A stretch of 51,516 bases of DNA from Acidimicrobiia bacterium (GTDB lineage Bacteria; Actinomycetota; Acidimicrobiia; Acidimicrobiales; Bin134). Each line of letters opens with the position of its first letter. The first letter of the stretch is position 1. The DNA is taken from contig VYEX01000055.1 of NCBI GenBank assembly GCA_009842675.1, positions 1 through 51,516 of the forward strand. The letters run 5' to 3'. The notes under the pieces were generated by a model, which was not told the origin of the DNA, searched no databases, and was given only the letters and a program-made list of their open reading frames with translations. The position numbers were made by a program, and so were the translations under genes. Below, in pieces: positions 7,766 through 18,753 of this stretch.

Positions 7766-8503
7766 TCACTCCAGGGAGTTGATGCCCCCGATATACACTC
7801 CGGCAGCCGCTCCTCCGTCCACCGGCAAGTCGGCGCCGGTGATGTGGGACGACTCGTCGGAGGCCAGAAACAGCGCGGCGGCTGCGATGCCCTCCAACGG
7901 GACCTCGCCGGGGATGCCCCGATTGGCCGAGTAGGCCGCGGTCTCATCCATAAACGCCATCATCTGGTCGAACCACTGGGCGTACATGGCCGGGTTGCCG
8001 CCCGCGGGACACACGTTGTTGACCCGGATGCCGGATCGGCCCAATTCCAGGGCGGCACAGCGCATCAGCCCCCCAAGGCCGAACTTGCTGGCCCCATAGG
8101 CAGAAATCCCGTTCATGCCGATGAGTCCGTCAATGGAGCTGATGTTGACGATCGAGCCGCCCCCGGCCGCCTTCATCGGTCCGATCACGGCGCGCATGCC
8201 CAAGAACGGGCCGACCAGGTTCACGTCCAGCACCTGGCGGTAGACATCGGCCGGGGTGCGCTCGATGGACCCCAAGTGCAATATGGCGGCGTTGTTCACC
8301 AGCACGTCCACCTGGTCCATGCCGCTCACCACCTCGTCCCAATGGGCCTCATTGGTCACGTCGAGCTTGACGACTCCGTCGTCCTCGGCGATATCGGTGG
8401 CCACCACCACAGCGCCCTCATCCCGGAACATTTGGGCGATAACCGACCCAGTGCCCCGAGCTGCGCCGGTAACGATTGCTGTCTTTCCTGCAAGCCTTGA
8501 CAT
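7766..8503 (-). CDS. SDR family NAD(P)-dependent oxidoreductase
   Basis: This is a classical short-chain dehydrogenase/reductase of 245 aa. It shows the GAARGTG cofactor loop near residue 14, NNAA at about 90-93, the catalytic Ser block VNISS, the YGASK motif (Tyr and Lys), and a C-terminal TGADLPVDGGAAAG. The acidic residue in VVATDIAEDD after beta-2 suggests NAD(H) preference. The family resembles FabG and 3-alpha/20-beta-hydroxysteroid dehydrogenases, and the substrate cannot be read from sequence. A perfect-arm palindrome sits 18 bp upstream of the start and may control this gene or the divergent nucleoside operon. Confidence 0.88.
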   Translation of the reverse strand: MSRLAGKTAIVTGAARGTGSVIAQMFRDEGAVVVATDIAEDDGVVKLDVTNEAHWDEVVSGMDQVDVLVNNAAILHLGSIERTPADVYRQVLDVNLVGPFLGMRAVIGPMKAAGGGSIVNISSIDGLIGMNGISAYGASKFGLGGLMRCAALELGRSGIRVNNVCPAGGNPAMYAQWFDQMMAFMDETAAYSANRGIPGEVPLEGIAAAALFLASDESSHITGADLPVDGGAAAGVYIGGINSLE

Positions 8504-8520
8504 GGCCCCACCCTAGACAC

Positions 8521-8569
8521 TTTGAGGCTCCTCAAACTCACTGATCCGACACCGTGTTCGACACTGTGG
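8521..8569. promoter_or_regulatory. operator-like palindrome and tandem 12-mers between SDR gene and nucleoside operon
   Basis: TTTGAGG-CT-CCTCAAA (8521-8536) is a palindrome with 7-bp perfect arms. Immediately after come two tandem 12-mers, CCGACACCGTGT (8546-8557) and TCGACACTGTGG (8558-8569), sharing 9 positions. Both lie in the 127-bp divergent gap. A TAGCCT at 8587-8592 could be the -10 box for the operon. The regulator is unknown. Confidence 0.5.
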
Positions 8570-8630
8570 CTGCCACCGTCCTGGGCTAGCCTCGTGTGTC
8601 CAACCACTGGCATCAGACGGAGGGGTTCAG

Positions 8631-9878
8631 ATGCGTAAGAAACTCATTGCTCTATTGGCCCTGCTGTTTTGCCTGGCCCTGGTAGCGGCCGGCTGCGGCA
8701 ACGACGACGATGATGACGGTGCGGCTCCTGCGCCCGCACCTACCGAGGCCCCGGCACCGGAACCAACCGAAGCACCTGCTCCTGAGCCCACCGAGGCTCC
8801 GGCCCCCGAGCCAACCGAAGCGCCGGAGCCTGAGGCACCAATGGCGCCTTCCGGGGCCCTGATCTCGTTGGAGGAAGAATGCGAGGCGTGGGGCGGCCTC
8901 CAGGCCCCCGACGGCTTCCGGGCGAACATGGTCACCGACATCGGCAAGGTGGACGACGGCACGTTCAACCAGTTCGCCTATGAGGGCTTGGTTGGTGCGG
9001 CCGAATGCTTCGGCATCGAGGACATCAGCGTCATCGAGACCGCGTCGGAGGCCGACTACGACGCCAACCTGAGTACCTCAGCCAGCGAGAACCCCGACGT
9101 GCTCATCACCGTGGGCTTCCTGCTCGGCACCGACACCATGGCCGCGGCCAGCGAGAACGCCAACATCAACTACATCGGCATCGACCAGTGGCACCCCGAG
9201 TACCCGTCCAACTATGTGGGCGTGCTGTTCAACGAGCACGAGGGCGGCTTCATCGCCGGTGCCTTGGCCGCCTCGCTCAGCCAGTCAGGGGTGGTCGGCG
9301 TGGTCGCCGGACGCGAGGACGTACCCCCGGTGGTGAAGTTCGTCAACGGCTACGAGGCCGGCGCCAAGTACATCAACCCCGACATCCAGGTGCTGTCGGT
9401 GTACAACGAGAGCTTCACCGATCCGGCCAAGGGCGCGTCCGACGCCCAGCAGTTCATCGGCGACGGCGCCGATGTGATCTTCGGCGCTGGTGGTCCCACC
9501 GGCTCCGGCGGAATCAAGGCCGCCGCTGAGGCCGGGGCCTGGGGCATCGGCGTAGACCAGGACGAGTACTACACCACCTTCAACGGCGGCACGGCTCCTG
9601 GTTCGGAGTACCTGGCCAGCTCGGCCATCAAGCGGGTGGACCTGTCGGTGTTCCGCAACATCGCCACCACCATCCAGGGCACCTTCGCCGGTGGGCCGTT
9701 CGTGCTCACCGCCGAGAACCTGGGCATCACCTACGCCCCATTCCACGACGCCGCGGTGAGCGCCGAAGCGGCCGCCAACGTGGAGATGGTGCGGGCCGGA
9801 CTGGCCGGCGGCACCATCGACACCGGTGTGTGCGGCATCGACGGCCTGTTCATAGGCGAAGGCTCCCTCTGCGACTAA
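8631..9878 (+). CDS. BMP-family nucleoside-binding lipoprotein of an ABC importer
   Basis: This is the extracytoplasmic substrate-binding protein of a nucleoside ABC importer. The signal peptide ends in LVAAGC, a lipobox with lipidated Cys22. It is followed by an acidic patch and a linker of repeated APEPTE units (about residues 31-70). The mature part has the basic membrane protein (PF02608-type) fold: TDIGKVDDGTFNQFAYEG, GFLLGTDTMAAASENANINYIGID and VGVVAGREDVPPVVKFVNGYEAGAKY. BMP proteins such as PnrA bind purine nucleosides, and the genes downstream strongly support a nucleoside ligand. Length is 415 aa; ATG 8631 follows a GGAGGGG ribosome site. Confidence 0.93.
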   Translation: MRKKLIALLALLFCLALVAAGCGNDDDDDGAAPAPAPTEAPAPEPTEAPAPEPTEAPAPEPTEAPEPEAPMAPSGALISLEEECEAWGGLQAPDGFRANMVTDIGKVDDGTFNQFAYEGLVGAAECFGIEDISVIETASEADYDANLSTSASENPDVLITVGFLLGTDTMAAASENANINYIGIDQWHPEYPSNYVGVLFNEHEGGFIAGALAASLSQSGVVGVVAGREDVPPVVKFVNGYEAGAKYINPDIQVLSVYNESFTDPAKGASDAQQFIGDGADVIFGAGGPTGSGGIKAAAEAGAWGIGVDQDEYYTTFNGGTAPGSEYLASSAIKRVDLSVFRNIATTIQGTFAGGPFVLTAENLGITYAPFHDAAVSAEAAANVEMVRAGLAGGTIDTGVCGIDGLFIGEGSLCD

Positions 9879-9900
9879 CCGATCCTGTGATCAACAACTG

Positions 9901-9936
9901 AAAGGCGGCGGCTGAAAGAAATCAGCCGCCGCCTTT
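9901..9936 (+). terminator. 15-bp intercistronic hairpin after the binding-protein gene
   Basis: A perfect 15-bp stem (9901-9915 with 9922-9936) and a 6-nt loop follow the BMP stop. There is no U-tract after it, so complete termination is doubtful. A 3' stabilising or attenuating hairpin would give more binding protein than membrane components, a common pattern in ABC importer operons. Confidence 0.7.
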
Positions 9937-9976
9937 CGCGTTCGGCCGACGTCATTTGACGTAGCCTGGGCTGCGC

Positions 9977-11508
<1,532 letters not shown>

Positions 11509-11512
<4 letters not shown>

Positions 11513-12669
11513 GCGCCGCCAAAAACGCCAACGCCGGGATTGGGCGGGCCGCCAGCCAAGTCCACCGCCTGCTCACCGAAGCGTGGCGGCTCCAACCGCT
11601 GTACGTATCGCTCTACGCCATATTGCTGTCGTTCGTGGTCGGCGGCGTGCTGATCTCCATCATCGGGGTCAACCCCTTCACCGCGTACTGGGCGCTGTTG
11701 CGGGGAATGGTGGGCGGGGGCGACCAGATCGCCGGGTCGGTGGCCCGGTCGGTGCCGTTCATCGGATCGGCCTTGGCCTTGGCCTTCGCCTTCCGAGCCG
11801 GGCTTTTCAACATCGGCGCTGAGGGTCAGCTGCTAGCCGGTGGCATCACCGCGGCCTACGTGGGGGCGCTGTCGTGGATGTCCGACCTGCCCGGCATCGT
11901 GGCCATCCCGCTGATCCTCATCGCGGGCACGCTGGGGGGTGCCTTCTGGGGCGGGATTCCCGGCGTGCTGCGCACCAAGACCGGTGCCCACGAGGTGATC
12001 AGCACCATCATGCTCAACTCCTTGGTGCTGTTCGGAGTCCGCTGGATGGTGAACTCCCGTGATCCGATAGTCCTGCGGGACACCGAGAGCACGGTTCCCC
12101 GCACCGACCCCATCGCCGACACCGCGGTGCTGCCCGAGCTGGTGGACAGCCAGCCCGTTCTCCACACTGGCCTGCTCGCTCTGCTGGGCATCTGCTTCGT
12201 GGTGGCCTTCGTGCTCAACCGCACCACCTTCGGGTTCGAGGTGGGCACCGTGGGACTGAACCCCCACGCCTCCCACTACGCCGGGATCAACGTGAACCGG
12301 GTGATTGTGATCTCGATGGCCGCTTCGGGGGCATTCGCCGGGCTGGCCGCGGCCTCGGAGATATCGGGCACCAACGGCTTCTTCCAGCCGGGCACGTTCT
12401 TCCTGATGGGCTTTGACGGCATCGCCATCGCCTTGCTGGCCCGCACCAACCCGGTGGCCATCATCGCCGCCGCCCTTTTGTGGGGGTCGATGCTGTCGGG
12501 CGCCCCGCTGATGCAGCAGGAAGCCGACGTGTCCATCGACGTGGTGAGGATCATCCAGGCCATGGTGCTGTTGTTCGTGGCCGCTGACGCCATCGTCCGC
12601 TACCTGTTCCGGGTGCGAGAAATGGACCAAAGCCCATTCAAGGCCACATCCATCGAGGGGTCGGTGTGA
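11509..12669 (+). CDS. nucleoside ABC importer permease 1
   Basis: This is an integral membrane subunit of the BMP-type nucleoside importer (386 aa). It belongs to the BPD_transp_2 branch used by ribose- and nucleoside-type importers. The LFNIGAEGQLLAGGITAAYVGA block is the typical cytoplasmic coupling region of this branch. About eight to ten hydrophobic helices are visible. The GTG start overlaps the ATPase stop, and the 3' end overlaps the second permease by 4 nt, so the three transport genes are tightly coupled. Confidence 0.92.
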
Positions 12670-13976
12670 CCACCGTCGAGCACGCCGTGGGCGCCTCCGG
12701 AGCCTCCGAGCGGGTTGGCCTGAGTCGCCAGACGGTGACCGGGCTGGTCTTCGGGGTGCTGGGAGTGGCCCTTATTGCCGGGGTGGCCCCGGCCATCAGC
12801 GGCACCAGCCGGAGATTCAACTTCGAGCCGCCCCCCGACCCGGCCGGCATCGGTTTCCATCCCCCCACGTGGGTGATAGCCATCGGCGTGCTGTTCCTGG
12901 TTGCCGCGGTGCTGGGATTCGCGCCGCCCGATGCCCGGCGGTACGCCAGTCCGGCCCGGCTCTTGAGCGCCATAGCGCTGATCCCACTGGTGCTGGTGCT
13001 CAGCCTGGCGCTGTCCGACAACCCCAGCACCAACATCATCAACCTGTTCAACGAATCGCTGGTGCTGGCCACCCCGCTGGCGCTGGGGGCCACCACCGGC
13101 TTGTGGTGCGAGCGCTCGGGCATCATCAACATCGGCATCGAGGGCACCATGCTGGCCGGCGCCGGCATCGGCTACATGACCTACGCCACCATCGGAGACG
13201 CCCAGTCCACCGGATGGCTGTGGTTCTCCATCCTCATCTCGGTGCTGGCTGGCGGTCTGGTGGCTTCCCTCTTGGCCGTGCTGTCCATCCGCTTCGGGGT
13301 GAACCAGATCGTGGCGGGGGTGGTGATCAACCTGTTCGCCTTGGGGCTCACCGGCTTCCTGCGCTCAGAGGTCATCGTCAAGACCGGCATCACCACCGGG
13401 GTGGGGACCTCTGAGTTCGGCTTGCCCTTGCTGTCGGAAATCCCGGTGATCGGCGATCAGCTGTTCCGGGGCAAGCCCATCTACTGGATGATGTATCTGG
13501 TGGTGATCGGCACCTGGCTAGTGATGTTCCGCACGCCGTGGGGGCTGCGGGTGCGATCGTGCGGCGAGAACCCCCACGCGGCCGAGACGCTGGGTGTGAA
13601 CGTGATTCGGATCCGCTACCAGTCGGTGATCCTGGGCGGGCTCATCGCCGGTCTGGCCGGGGCCTGGTTCTCCATGGAGTCGCAGACCCGCTTCGAGGAC
13701 AACATGACCAACGCGGCGGGGTTCATCGCCCTGGCCGCCCTGATCTTCGGCAAGTGGACCCCGTGGGGGGCGTTCGGCGGGGCGCTGCTGTTCGGCTTCT
13801 CCCGGGCGCTGGGCACCCGACTCCAGTTCCTCGGGGTGGAGGTGAGCGGGTTCGAGATTCCCAGCGAGTTCCTCCAGGCCCTGCCGTTCGTGGTCACGCT
13901 GGTGGTGGTGGCCGGGGCGGTGGGCCGCTCGATACCCCCGGCGGCCGCGGGCCAGCCATTCCAGCGAAGCAAGTAG
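12666..13976 (+). CDS. nucleoside ABC importer permease 2
   Basis: This is the second membrane subunit (436 aa) of the nucleoside importer. The diagnostic region is LGATTGLWCERSGIINIGIEGTMLAGA, equivalent to the NIG-EG motif of the partner permease. It has an extra N-terminal helix pair before the conserved core. The GTG start sits in a GTGTGA overlap with permease 1. The next gene, cdd, begins 15 nt after the stop, tying transport to catabolism. Confidence 0.92.
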   Translation: MTTVEHAVGASGASERVGLSRQTVTGLVFGVLGVALIAGVAPAISGTSRRFNFEPPPDPAGIGFHPPTWVIAIGVLFLVAAVLGFAPPDARRYASPARLLSAIALIPLVLVLSLALSDNPSTNIINLFNESLVLATPLALGATTGLWCERSGIINIGIEGTMLAGAGIGYMTYATIGDAQSTGWLWFSILISVLAGGLVASLLAVLSIRFGVNQIVAGVVINLFALGLTGFLRSEVIVKTGITTGVGTSEFGLPLLSEIPVIGDQLFRGKPIYWMMYLVVIGTWLVMFRTPWGLRVRSCGENPHAAETLGVNVIRIRYQSVILGGLIAGLAGAWFSMESQTRFEDNMTNAAGFIALAALIFGKWTPWGAFGGALLFGFSRALGTRLQFLGVEVSGFEIPSEFLQALPFVVTLVVVAGAVGRSIPPAAAGQPFQRSK

Positions 13977-13991
13977 CCGAAAAGAGACGAA

Positions 13992-14381
13992 ATGGGCGCA
14001 ACGCAGGAGATCCCGTGGAGTGAGCTGTGGGCTGCCGCCCATGAGGCGTCCTCGGGGGCCTACGCCCCGTACTCGAAGCTGTCGGTGGGCGCGGCCGCGC
14101 TGACCGACGACGGGCGGATTGTCACTGGGTGCAACGTGGAGAACGCCTCCTACGGGCTCACGCTGTGTGCCGAATGCGGCCTGGTAGGCGACCTCCACCG
14201 CACCGGGGGCGGGCGGCTGGTGGCCGTGGCGGTGACCGACGGCGACGGCAACCCGCTCACCCCCTGTGGGCGCTGCCGTCAACTGCTCTACGAAGCGGGC
14301 GGTGCCAACTGCCAGGTGAACGAGACCCAAACCGTGGGCGAGCTGCTACCGGGCGCCTTCGGCCCCGACGACCTGCCGTGA
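13992..14381 (+). CDS. cdd: cytidine deaminase
   Basis: It hydrolytically deaminates cytidine and deoxycytidine to uridine and deoxyuridine. The zinc site is visible as the CAEC motif (catalytic Glu between Cys residues) and the later PCGRCRQ. The substrate loop GCNVENASYGLTL is intact. The usual CAERxA is CAECGLVGDL here, which I recall is also the mycobacterial pattern, so it is a lineage trait rather than a defect. Length is 129 aa, the small homotetrameric type. It lies directly downstream of the importer. Confidence 0.95.
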   Translation: MGATQEIPWSELWAAAHEASSGAYAPYSKLSVGAAALTDDGRIVTGCNVENASYGLTLCAECGLVGDLHRTGGGRLVAVAVTDGDGNPLTPCGRCRQLLYEAGGANCQVNETQTVGELLPGAFGPDDLP

Positions 14382-14417
14382 ACGCGGTGGCGTGAGTCCC
14401 CGAGGCGAGGACAAACC

Positions 14418-15692
14418 GTGAACGCAGTCGATCTCATTGTCGCCAAGCGTGACGGAGGCGAGCTGAGCGACGAGCAGATCAACTGGTTCATCGACGGGAT
14501 CACCTCGGGCGCCATCCCCGCAGAACAGGCCGCCGCCCTGCTCATGGCCATTGTGTGGCGGGGCATGACCGGCCGAGAGCTGGCCACTTGGACCGCGGCC
14601 ATGATCGAAAGCGGCCAGCGGCTGGACTTGTCGAGCCTGGCCCGGCCCACGGTCGACAAGCACTCCACCGGCGGGGTGGGCGACAAGGTGTCGTTGGTGC
14701 TGTGCCCGTTGGTGGCGGCCTGTGGCGCGGCGGTGCCCCAGCTCTCCGGGCGGGGCCTGGGCCATACCGGGGGCACCCTCGACAAGATGGAGGCCATCAG
14801 CGGCTGGCGAGCCGCCCTCAGCCACGATCAGTTCCTGGGCCAACTCCAGAACGTGGGCGCGGTGATCGCCGCGGCCACCGCCGACCTGGCCCCTGCCGAT
14901 CGAGTGCTGTACGCCCTGCGGGACGTGACCGGGACTGTGGCGTCGATCCCGCTGATCGCCAGTTCGATCATGTCCAAGAAGATCGCCGAGGGCACCGCCG
15001 GGCTGGTGCTGGACGTGAAGTTCGGCTCGGGGGCGTTCCTGCCCGATCCGGCCATCGGCGAGGAGCTGGCCCGCACCATGGTCGGGCTGGGCCACGCCCA
15101 CGGCGTGGACACCGTGGCGCTGCTCACCGACATGGACCAGCCGTTGGGCCGGGCCGCGGGCAACGCCCTCGAGGTGGCCGAATCGGTCGAGACCCTGGCC
15201 GGAGGGGGGCCCGCCGACCTGGTGGAGGTGACCCTGGCTTTGGCCCAGGAGATGGTGGCCATCGCCGGCTTGGACGCCGACCCCGCCGAGGTGCTGGCCT
15301 CGGGCCGGGCCATGGACGTGTGGCGGGCCATGGTGTCGGCCCAGGGCGGCGATCCCTCCGCTGCGCTGCCCGCCGCCCCGGTGGTGGAGCACTGGACCGC
15401 CCCGGCCGACGGGGTGGTCAACCGCATAGACGCCCTGGCCGTGGGCGTGGCCGCCTGGCGGCTGGGCGCGGGCCGGGCCCGCAAGGAGGACGACGTGTCG
15501 GCGGTGGCCGGGGTGCTACTGCGCCGAGTGCACGGTGACCGGGTGGCGGCGGGCGAGGTGATCGCCGAACTCCACACCGACGACCCGTCCCTTTTGCCCG
15601 CGGCCCACGAGGCCCTGAGCTCAGCTTTGACCATCGCCGACACCGCTCCCGAGCCTCGCCGCCTGATTGCCGCTCGGATTCCGTACCATTAG
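14418..15692 (+). CDS. deoA: pyrimidine-nucleoside / thymidine phosphorylase
   Basis: It phosphorolyses thymidine or deoxyuridine (and possibly uridine) to the base plus (deoxy)ribose-1-phosphate. The family signature [17 protein letters not shown] is at about residue 79-95, followed by [18 protein letters not shown], which lines the phosphate and nucleoside site. The C-terminal alpha/beta domain contains [19 protein letters not shown]. Length 424 aa is normal. The start is GTG 14418, 36 nt after cdd. The adenosine deaminase gene starts 4 nt after the stop. Confidence 0.94.
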   Translation: MNAVDLIVAKRDGGELSDEQINWFIDGITSGAIPAEQAAALLMAIVWRGMTGRELATWTAAMIESGQRLDLSSLARPTVDKHSTGGVGDKVSLVLCPLVAACGAAVPQLSGRGLGHTGGTLDKMEAISGWRAALSHDQFLGQLQNVGAVIAAATADLAPADRVLYALRDVTGTVASIPLIASSIMSKKIAEGTAGLVLDVKFGSGAFLPDPAIGEELARTMVGLGHAHGVDTVALLTDMDQPLGRAAGNALEVAESVETLAGGGPADLVEVTLALAQEMVAIAGLDADPAEVLASGRAMDVWRAMVSAQGGDPSAALPAAPVVEHWTAPADGVVNRIDALAVGVAAWRLGAGRARKEDDVSAVAGVLLRRVHGDRVAAGEVIAELHTDDPSLLPAAHEALSSALTIADTAPEPRRLIAARIPYH

Positions 15693-15696
15693 GGCA

Positions 15697-16767
15697 GTGA
15701 TTCATCCGACAATCGAAGAAGTAAGAGCCGCTCCAAAAGTCCTGCTGCACGACCACCTGGACGGCGGCCTGCGCCCCCAGACCGTGGTGGAGTTGGCGGC
15801 GGAGACCGGCCACGACAACCTGCCCACCACCGATGCCGACGATTTGGCCCGCTGGATGGTGCGAGGGGCCAGCCGCTTAGACCTCACCCTGTACTTGGAG
15901 ACCTTCGCTCACACCGTGGGCGTCATGCAGACCCGCGACGCCCTGGAGCGAGTGGCGGCCGAGTGCGCCGAAGACCTGGGCGACGACGGAGTGGTCTACG
16001 CCGAGGTGAGGTTCGCCCCTGAGCTGCACACCGAGGATGGGCTGAGCCTGGACGAGGTGGTTGAGGCGGTGGTGGCCGGCTTCGAAGCGGGCAGCGCCAA
16101 CCGAAACATCCGCATCGGCACGCTGCTCACCGCCATGCGCACCGCGGCCCGCTCGCTGGAGATCGCCCAGCTGGCCATTCGCCATCGCGACCGGGGCGTG
16201 GTGGGCTTCGACATCGCCGGGGCCGAGGCCGGCAACCCGCCCACCCGCCATCTCGACGCCTTCCACCTCATCCAACGGGAGAACTTCCACTTCACCATCC
16301 ACGCCGGGGAGGCCTACGGCCCGCCGTCCATCTGGGAGGCGGTGCAGTACTGCGGCACCGAGCGCCTGGGCCACGGGGTGCGCATCGTCGACGACATCGA
16401 TTTCGGCCCCGACGGCGCTCCCAAGCTGGGCCGCCTGGCCGCCTTCGTGCGGGATCGGCGCATCCCATTGGAGCTGTGTCCCACGTCCAACGTCCACACT
16501 GGGGCGGCGCCGTCCATCGCCGAGCACCCCATCAAATTGCTGAGCGACCTGCGGTTCCGGATCACGGTCAACACCGACAACCGCCTGATGAGCGCCACCT
16601 CCATGACCCAAGAGGTGATGCAGCTGGTGGACGAGTTCGGCTTCAGCTGGGCCGACATCCAGTGGCTGACCATCAACGCCATGAAGAGCGCGTTCATCCC
16701 CTTCGACGAGCGGCTGGAGATCATCAACAAGATCGTCAAACCGGCCTACGGTCCCCTCTCGTTGTGA
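15697..16767 (+). CDS. add: adenosine deaminase
   Basis: It converts adenosine and deoxyadenosine to inosine derivatives in the purine salvage route. Zinc and catalytic motifs of the amidohydrolase fold are [10 protein letters not shown] (HxH), IHAGEAYGP (proton-donor Glu), [21 protein letters not shown] and VNTDNRLMS. The last has NTDN where many homologues have NTDD. I chose GTG 15697 because the family N-terminus ([19 protein letters not shown]) starts there; a TTG at 15667 would overlap deoA. This gives 356 aa. The stop overlaps the HAD gene in GTGA. Confidence 0.93.
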   Translation: MIHPTIEEVRAAPKVLLHDHLDGGLRPQTVVELAAETGHDNLPTTDADDLARWMVRGASRLDLTLYLETFAHTVGVMQTRDALERVAAECAEDLGDDGVVYAEVRFAPELHTEDGLSLDEVVEAVVAGFEAGSANRNIRIGTLLTAMRTAARSLEIAQLAIRHRDRGVVGFDIAGAEAGNPPTRHLDAFHLIQRENFHFTIHAGEAYGPPSIWEAVQYCGTERLGHGVRIVDDIDFGPDGAPKLGRLAAFVRDRRIPLELCPTSNVHTGAAPSIAEHPIKLLSDLRFRITVNTDNRLMSATSMTQEVMQLVDEFGFSWADIQWLTINAMKSAFIPFDERLEIINKIVKPAYGPLSL

Positions 16768-17462
16768 CCTCGGCCACCATTGAAACCGTCGGCCTCGACG
16801 CCGATGACACCTTGTGGCATAACGAGTCGATCTTTGCCGACTACGAGCAGCGAATGGCCAACCTCGTGGCCCGCTACCTGCCCGACGTGGACTTCCACGA
16901 GCGGCTCATCGAGCTAGAGCGCCACAACGTGGCCATCTTCGGCTACGGCATCAAGGGGTTCGTGCTGTCGATGATCGAGACCGCCATCGAGGCCACCGAG
17001 GGCCAGATCACCGCCCAGGAGATCCACACCATCGTGGGCTGGGCCAAAGAGATGCACGCCCACCCGGTGGAGCTGCTCGAGGGGGTGGCCGACACCATCG
17101 AGAAGTTGGAGCACCGCTACCGCCTGGTTCTCATCACCAAGGGCGATCTGTGGAACCAGGAGACCAAGATCGCCGCCTCCGGGCTGGCCGACCACTTCGA
17201 CGCGGTGGAGATCGTGGCCGAGAAAGACGAGGCCACCTACTCCCGGCTGTTGGAGCGCCACGACATCGCCATCGACCGCTTCGTGATGGTGGGCAACTCG
17301 GTGCGCTCCGACATCGAGCCGGTGGTCTCCCTCGGCGGCCGGGGCGTCCACATCCCCTATCACCTCACCTGGGACCTGGAGCACGCCACCATCTCCCCCC
17401 ACGACAGTTGGGTAGAACTGTCCGACATCCGCCAACTCCCCTCCTGGCTGGCCGACCAGTAG
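16764..17462 (+). CDS. HAD-family hydrolase (possible nucleotide or sugar phosphatase)
   Basis: This 232-aa haloacid-dehalogenase-fold hydrolase has the nucleophile motif [11 protein letters not shown] (Asp12 and Asp14), the motif II/III region [15 protein letters not shown], and [19 protein letters not shown], which carries the metal-binding Asp. The helical cap lies between. The GTG start overlaps the add stop, so it belongs to the nucleoside operon and may act on a nucleotide or pentose phosphate; that substrate is inferred only from position. The longer frame upstream is antisense to add and is not coding. Confidence 0.85.
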   Translation: MTSATIETVGLDADDTLWHNESIFADYEQRMANLVARYLPDVDFHERLIELERHNVAIFGYGIKGFVLSMIETAIEATEGQITAQEIHTIVGWAKEMHAHPVELLEGVADTIEKLEHRYRLVLITKGDLWNQETKIAASGLADHFDAVEIVAEKDEATYSRLLERHDIAIDRFVMVGNSVRSDIEPVVSLGGRGVHIPYHLTWDLEHATISPHDSWVELSDIRQLPSWLADQ

Positions 17463-17555
17463 CGGATCATTCGGGGTGGGCACCGCCGTCACCGGCACCC
17501 CCGCCACCTAACCGGCTACGCCTCGCCCCATAAGCCGAACCCCGACGAGGGCCGG

Positions 17556-17990
17556 TCAAGATTCAGCGCGGCTGTCTTCAAAAGGGTTGACCACCCGGAT
17601 GCCGTCGTAGTCCTGTTCGGAGCTCATGTCCTCGGAGAAGACGATCTCACAGCCCATCGCATCCGCCGCGGCCAATATCGCACTGTCCCAGTACGACAGC
17701 CCGAAACGCTGGCTGATAATCACGGCCTGTCGGAAGATCTGCTCCGTCACCGGCTGAACAGGAAAGCTGTCAATCGCCTCCAGAAAGCGCAGCGCCTGTT
17801 CGGCGGTGAGCGCGTCGGCGCGGCTCGGGCGGGTCGCTTGAACGTAGAACTCCTGGATCACCTGCACCGACAGGGCCAGATCGCCGTTCTCCAACAGCGC
17901 AAGGGCGCGGCCGCGCTTGGCCGAGTCCTCGGACAACGCGCTGACGGCGTACAACAAGATGTTGGTGTCAACGAAGCGCACTGCGTTCAT
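17556..17990 (-). CDS. vapC: VapC-type PIN-domain ribonuclease toxin
   Basis: PIN toxins cut tRNA or rRNA when released from their antitoxin. The acidic catalytic set is visible: FVDTN (Asp8), VIQEFYVQ (Glu), YWDSAILAAA (Asp), then the EDM/DYDGIRVVNPF C-terminal block. I took ATG 17990 as the start (144 aa); a longer frame to 18011 adds seven residues. The start lies inside the 3' end of the vapB gene (stop at 17968), the usual toxin-antitoxin overlap. No inactivating mutation is seen. Confidence 0.88.
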   Translation of the reverse strand: MNAVRFVDTNILLYAVSALSEDSAKRGRALALLENGDLALSVQVIQEFYVQATRPSRADALTAEQALRFLEAIDSFPVQPVTEQIFRQAVIISQRFGLSYWDSAILAAADAMGCEIVFSEDMSSEQDYDGIRVVNPFEDSRAES

Positions 17991-18255
17991 AAAGGGCGTC
18001 CCGAGGCACATGGGCAGCTACCCGCAGACCTCCGCCATTGTCGGTGATGTCGTCGATGGCCTCACCCAGCAGCCTCTGTCGGCGCTCGGCTTCCGTTTCC
18101 GCTAACGCATCGGCCCCGACCGCCGCCTGGTCTCCCCGGGCGAGCCCCCGGAGATAGCCGCGCACAAGGGCCGACACCGAGGTGTCCAACTCCGCTGCTC
18201 GGATACGCGCCAACCGGTGCGTTTCCTCATCTACCGCCACTGTGATATTCCTCAC
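17968..18255 (-). CDS. vapB: VapB-type ribbon-helix-helix antitoxin
   Basis: The N-terminus (RNITVAVDEETHRLARIRAAELDTSVSALVRGYL) is a ribbon-helix-helix DNA-binding domain. The remaining C-terminal tail would wrap the toxin. The protein has 95 aa and starts at GTG 18255 with a good GGAGGAG ribosome site on the minus strand. It is upstream of and overlaps vapC, as expected for an autoregulated pair. Its control region is shared with the divergent hic-like gene. Confidence 0.86.
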   Translation of the reverse strand: MRNITVAVDEETHRLARIRAAELDTSVSALVRGYLRGLARGDQAAVGADALAETEAERRQRLLGEAIDDITDNGGGLRVAAHVPRDALYERSALR

Positions 18256-18330
18256 CGACTCTCCTCCAGGGTTCTCAAGTGACTCTTCACAGTATCACAG
18301 GTAATGTAAACCACAGCACCCAATCGGCAT

Positions 18331-18379
18331 TTGATTCACTATAAAAATTAACAGATATAATTGAAATATACTATCTGTT
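18331..18379 (+). promoter_or_regulatory. promoter with 8-14-8 dyad upstream of the hic-like gene
   Basis: A consensus TATAAT lies at 18356-18361 with TTGATT at 18331-18336 (19-bp spacer). The -10 box is flanked by an inverted repeat, AACAGATA (18350-18357) and TATCTGTT (18372-18379), separated by 14 bp. The surrounding 18290-18380 sequence is conspicuously AT-rich for this window. This layout suggests autorepression by a toxin-antitoxin complex. Confidence 0.6.
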
Positions 18380-18396
18380 GGTTACGATTTTCGTTG

Positions 18397-18717
18397 GTGA
18401 AAAGGGTGGAACTGCTGAAGGAACTTCGAGGCATCGCGCGCAGGAAAGGGCTTATGCTGGAACTGCGGCACAGAAAGGGAGCAGACATGGCGATAGCTAG
18501 CGGCACCGATGCACAGCCATCGGTGAGCGACACCCATCACGTCACCGTCGTCCGCTCCGGCCGATGGTGGGCGATTAAGGCCGACAACCTGCCTGGGTGC
18601 CATTCCCAGGCTCGGCGTCGCGCCAAGGTAAAGGCCACCGCCCGCGAGGCCATCGCCCTCTGGTTCGATGCGGAAGAAGGCGAAGTCGGCCCGCTGGTCC
18701 TCAACTTCGACCATTAG
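18397..18717 (+). CDS. truncated HicA joined in frame to a HicB-like antitoxin
   Basis: Residues 1-30 (VKRVELLKELRGIARRKGLM and onward) resemble the start of HicA mRNA interferases, but the catalytic His and the rest of the double-stranded RNA-binding fold are absent. The frame then runs into a HicB-like region (HHVTVVRSGRWWAIKADNLPGCHSQARRRAKVKATAREAIALWF). An internal ATG at 18487 has its own AAAGGGAG ribosome site 6 nt upstream, so a 76-aa HicB-like protein could be made alone. The likely history is an in-frame deletion that removed the toxin activity and left the antitoxin. A toxin role is unlikely. Confidence 0.65.
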   Translation: MKRVELLKELRGIARRKGLMLELRHRKGADMAIASGTDAQPSVSDTHHVTVVRSGRWWAIKADNLPGCHSQARRRAKVKATAREAIALWFDAEEGEVGPLVLNFDH

Positions 18718-18753
18718 GGCTAACCGGGCAGACCCGATCGGCCCTGCGCACCG

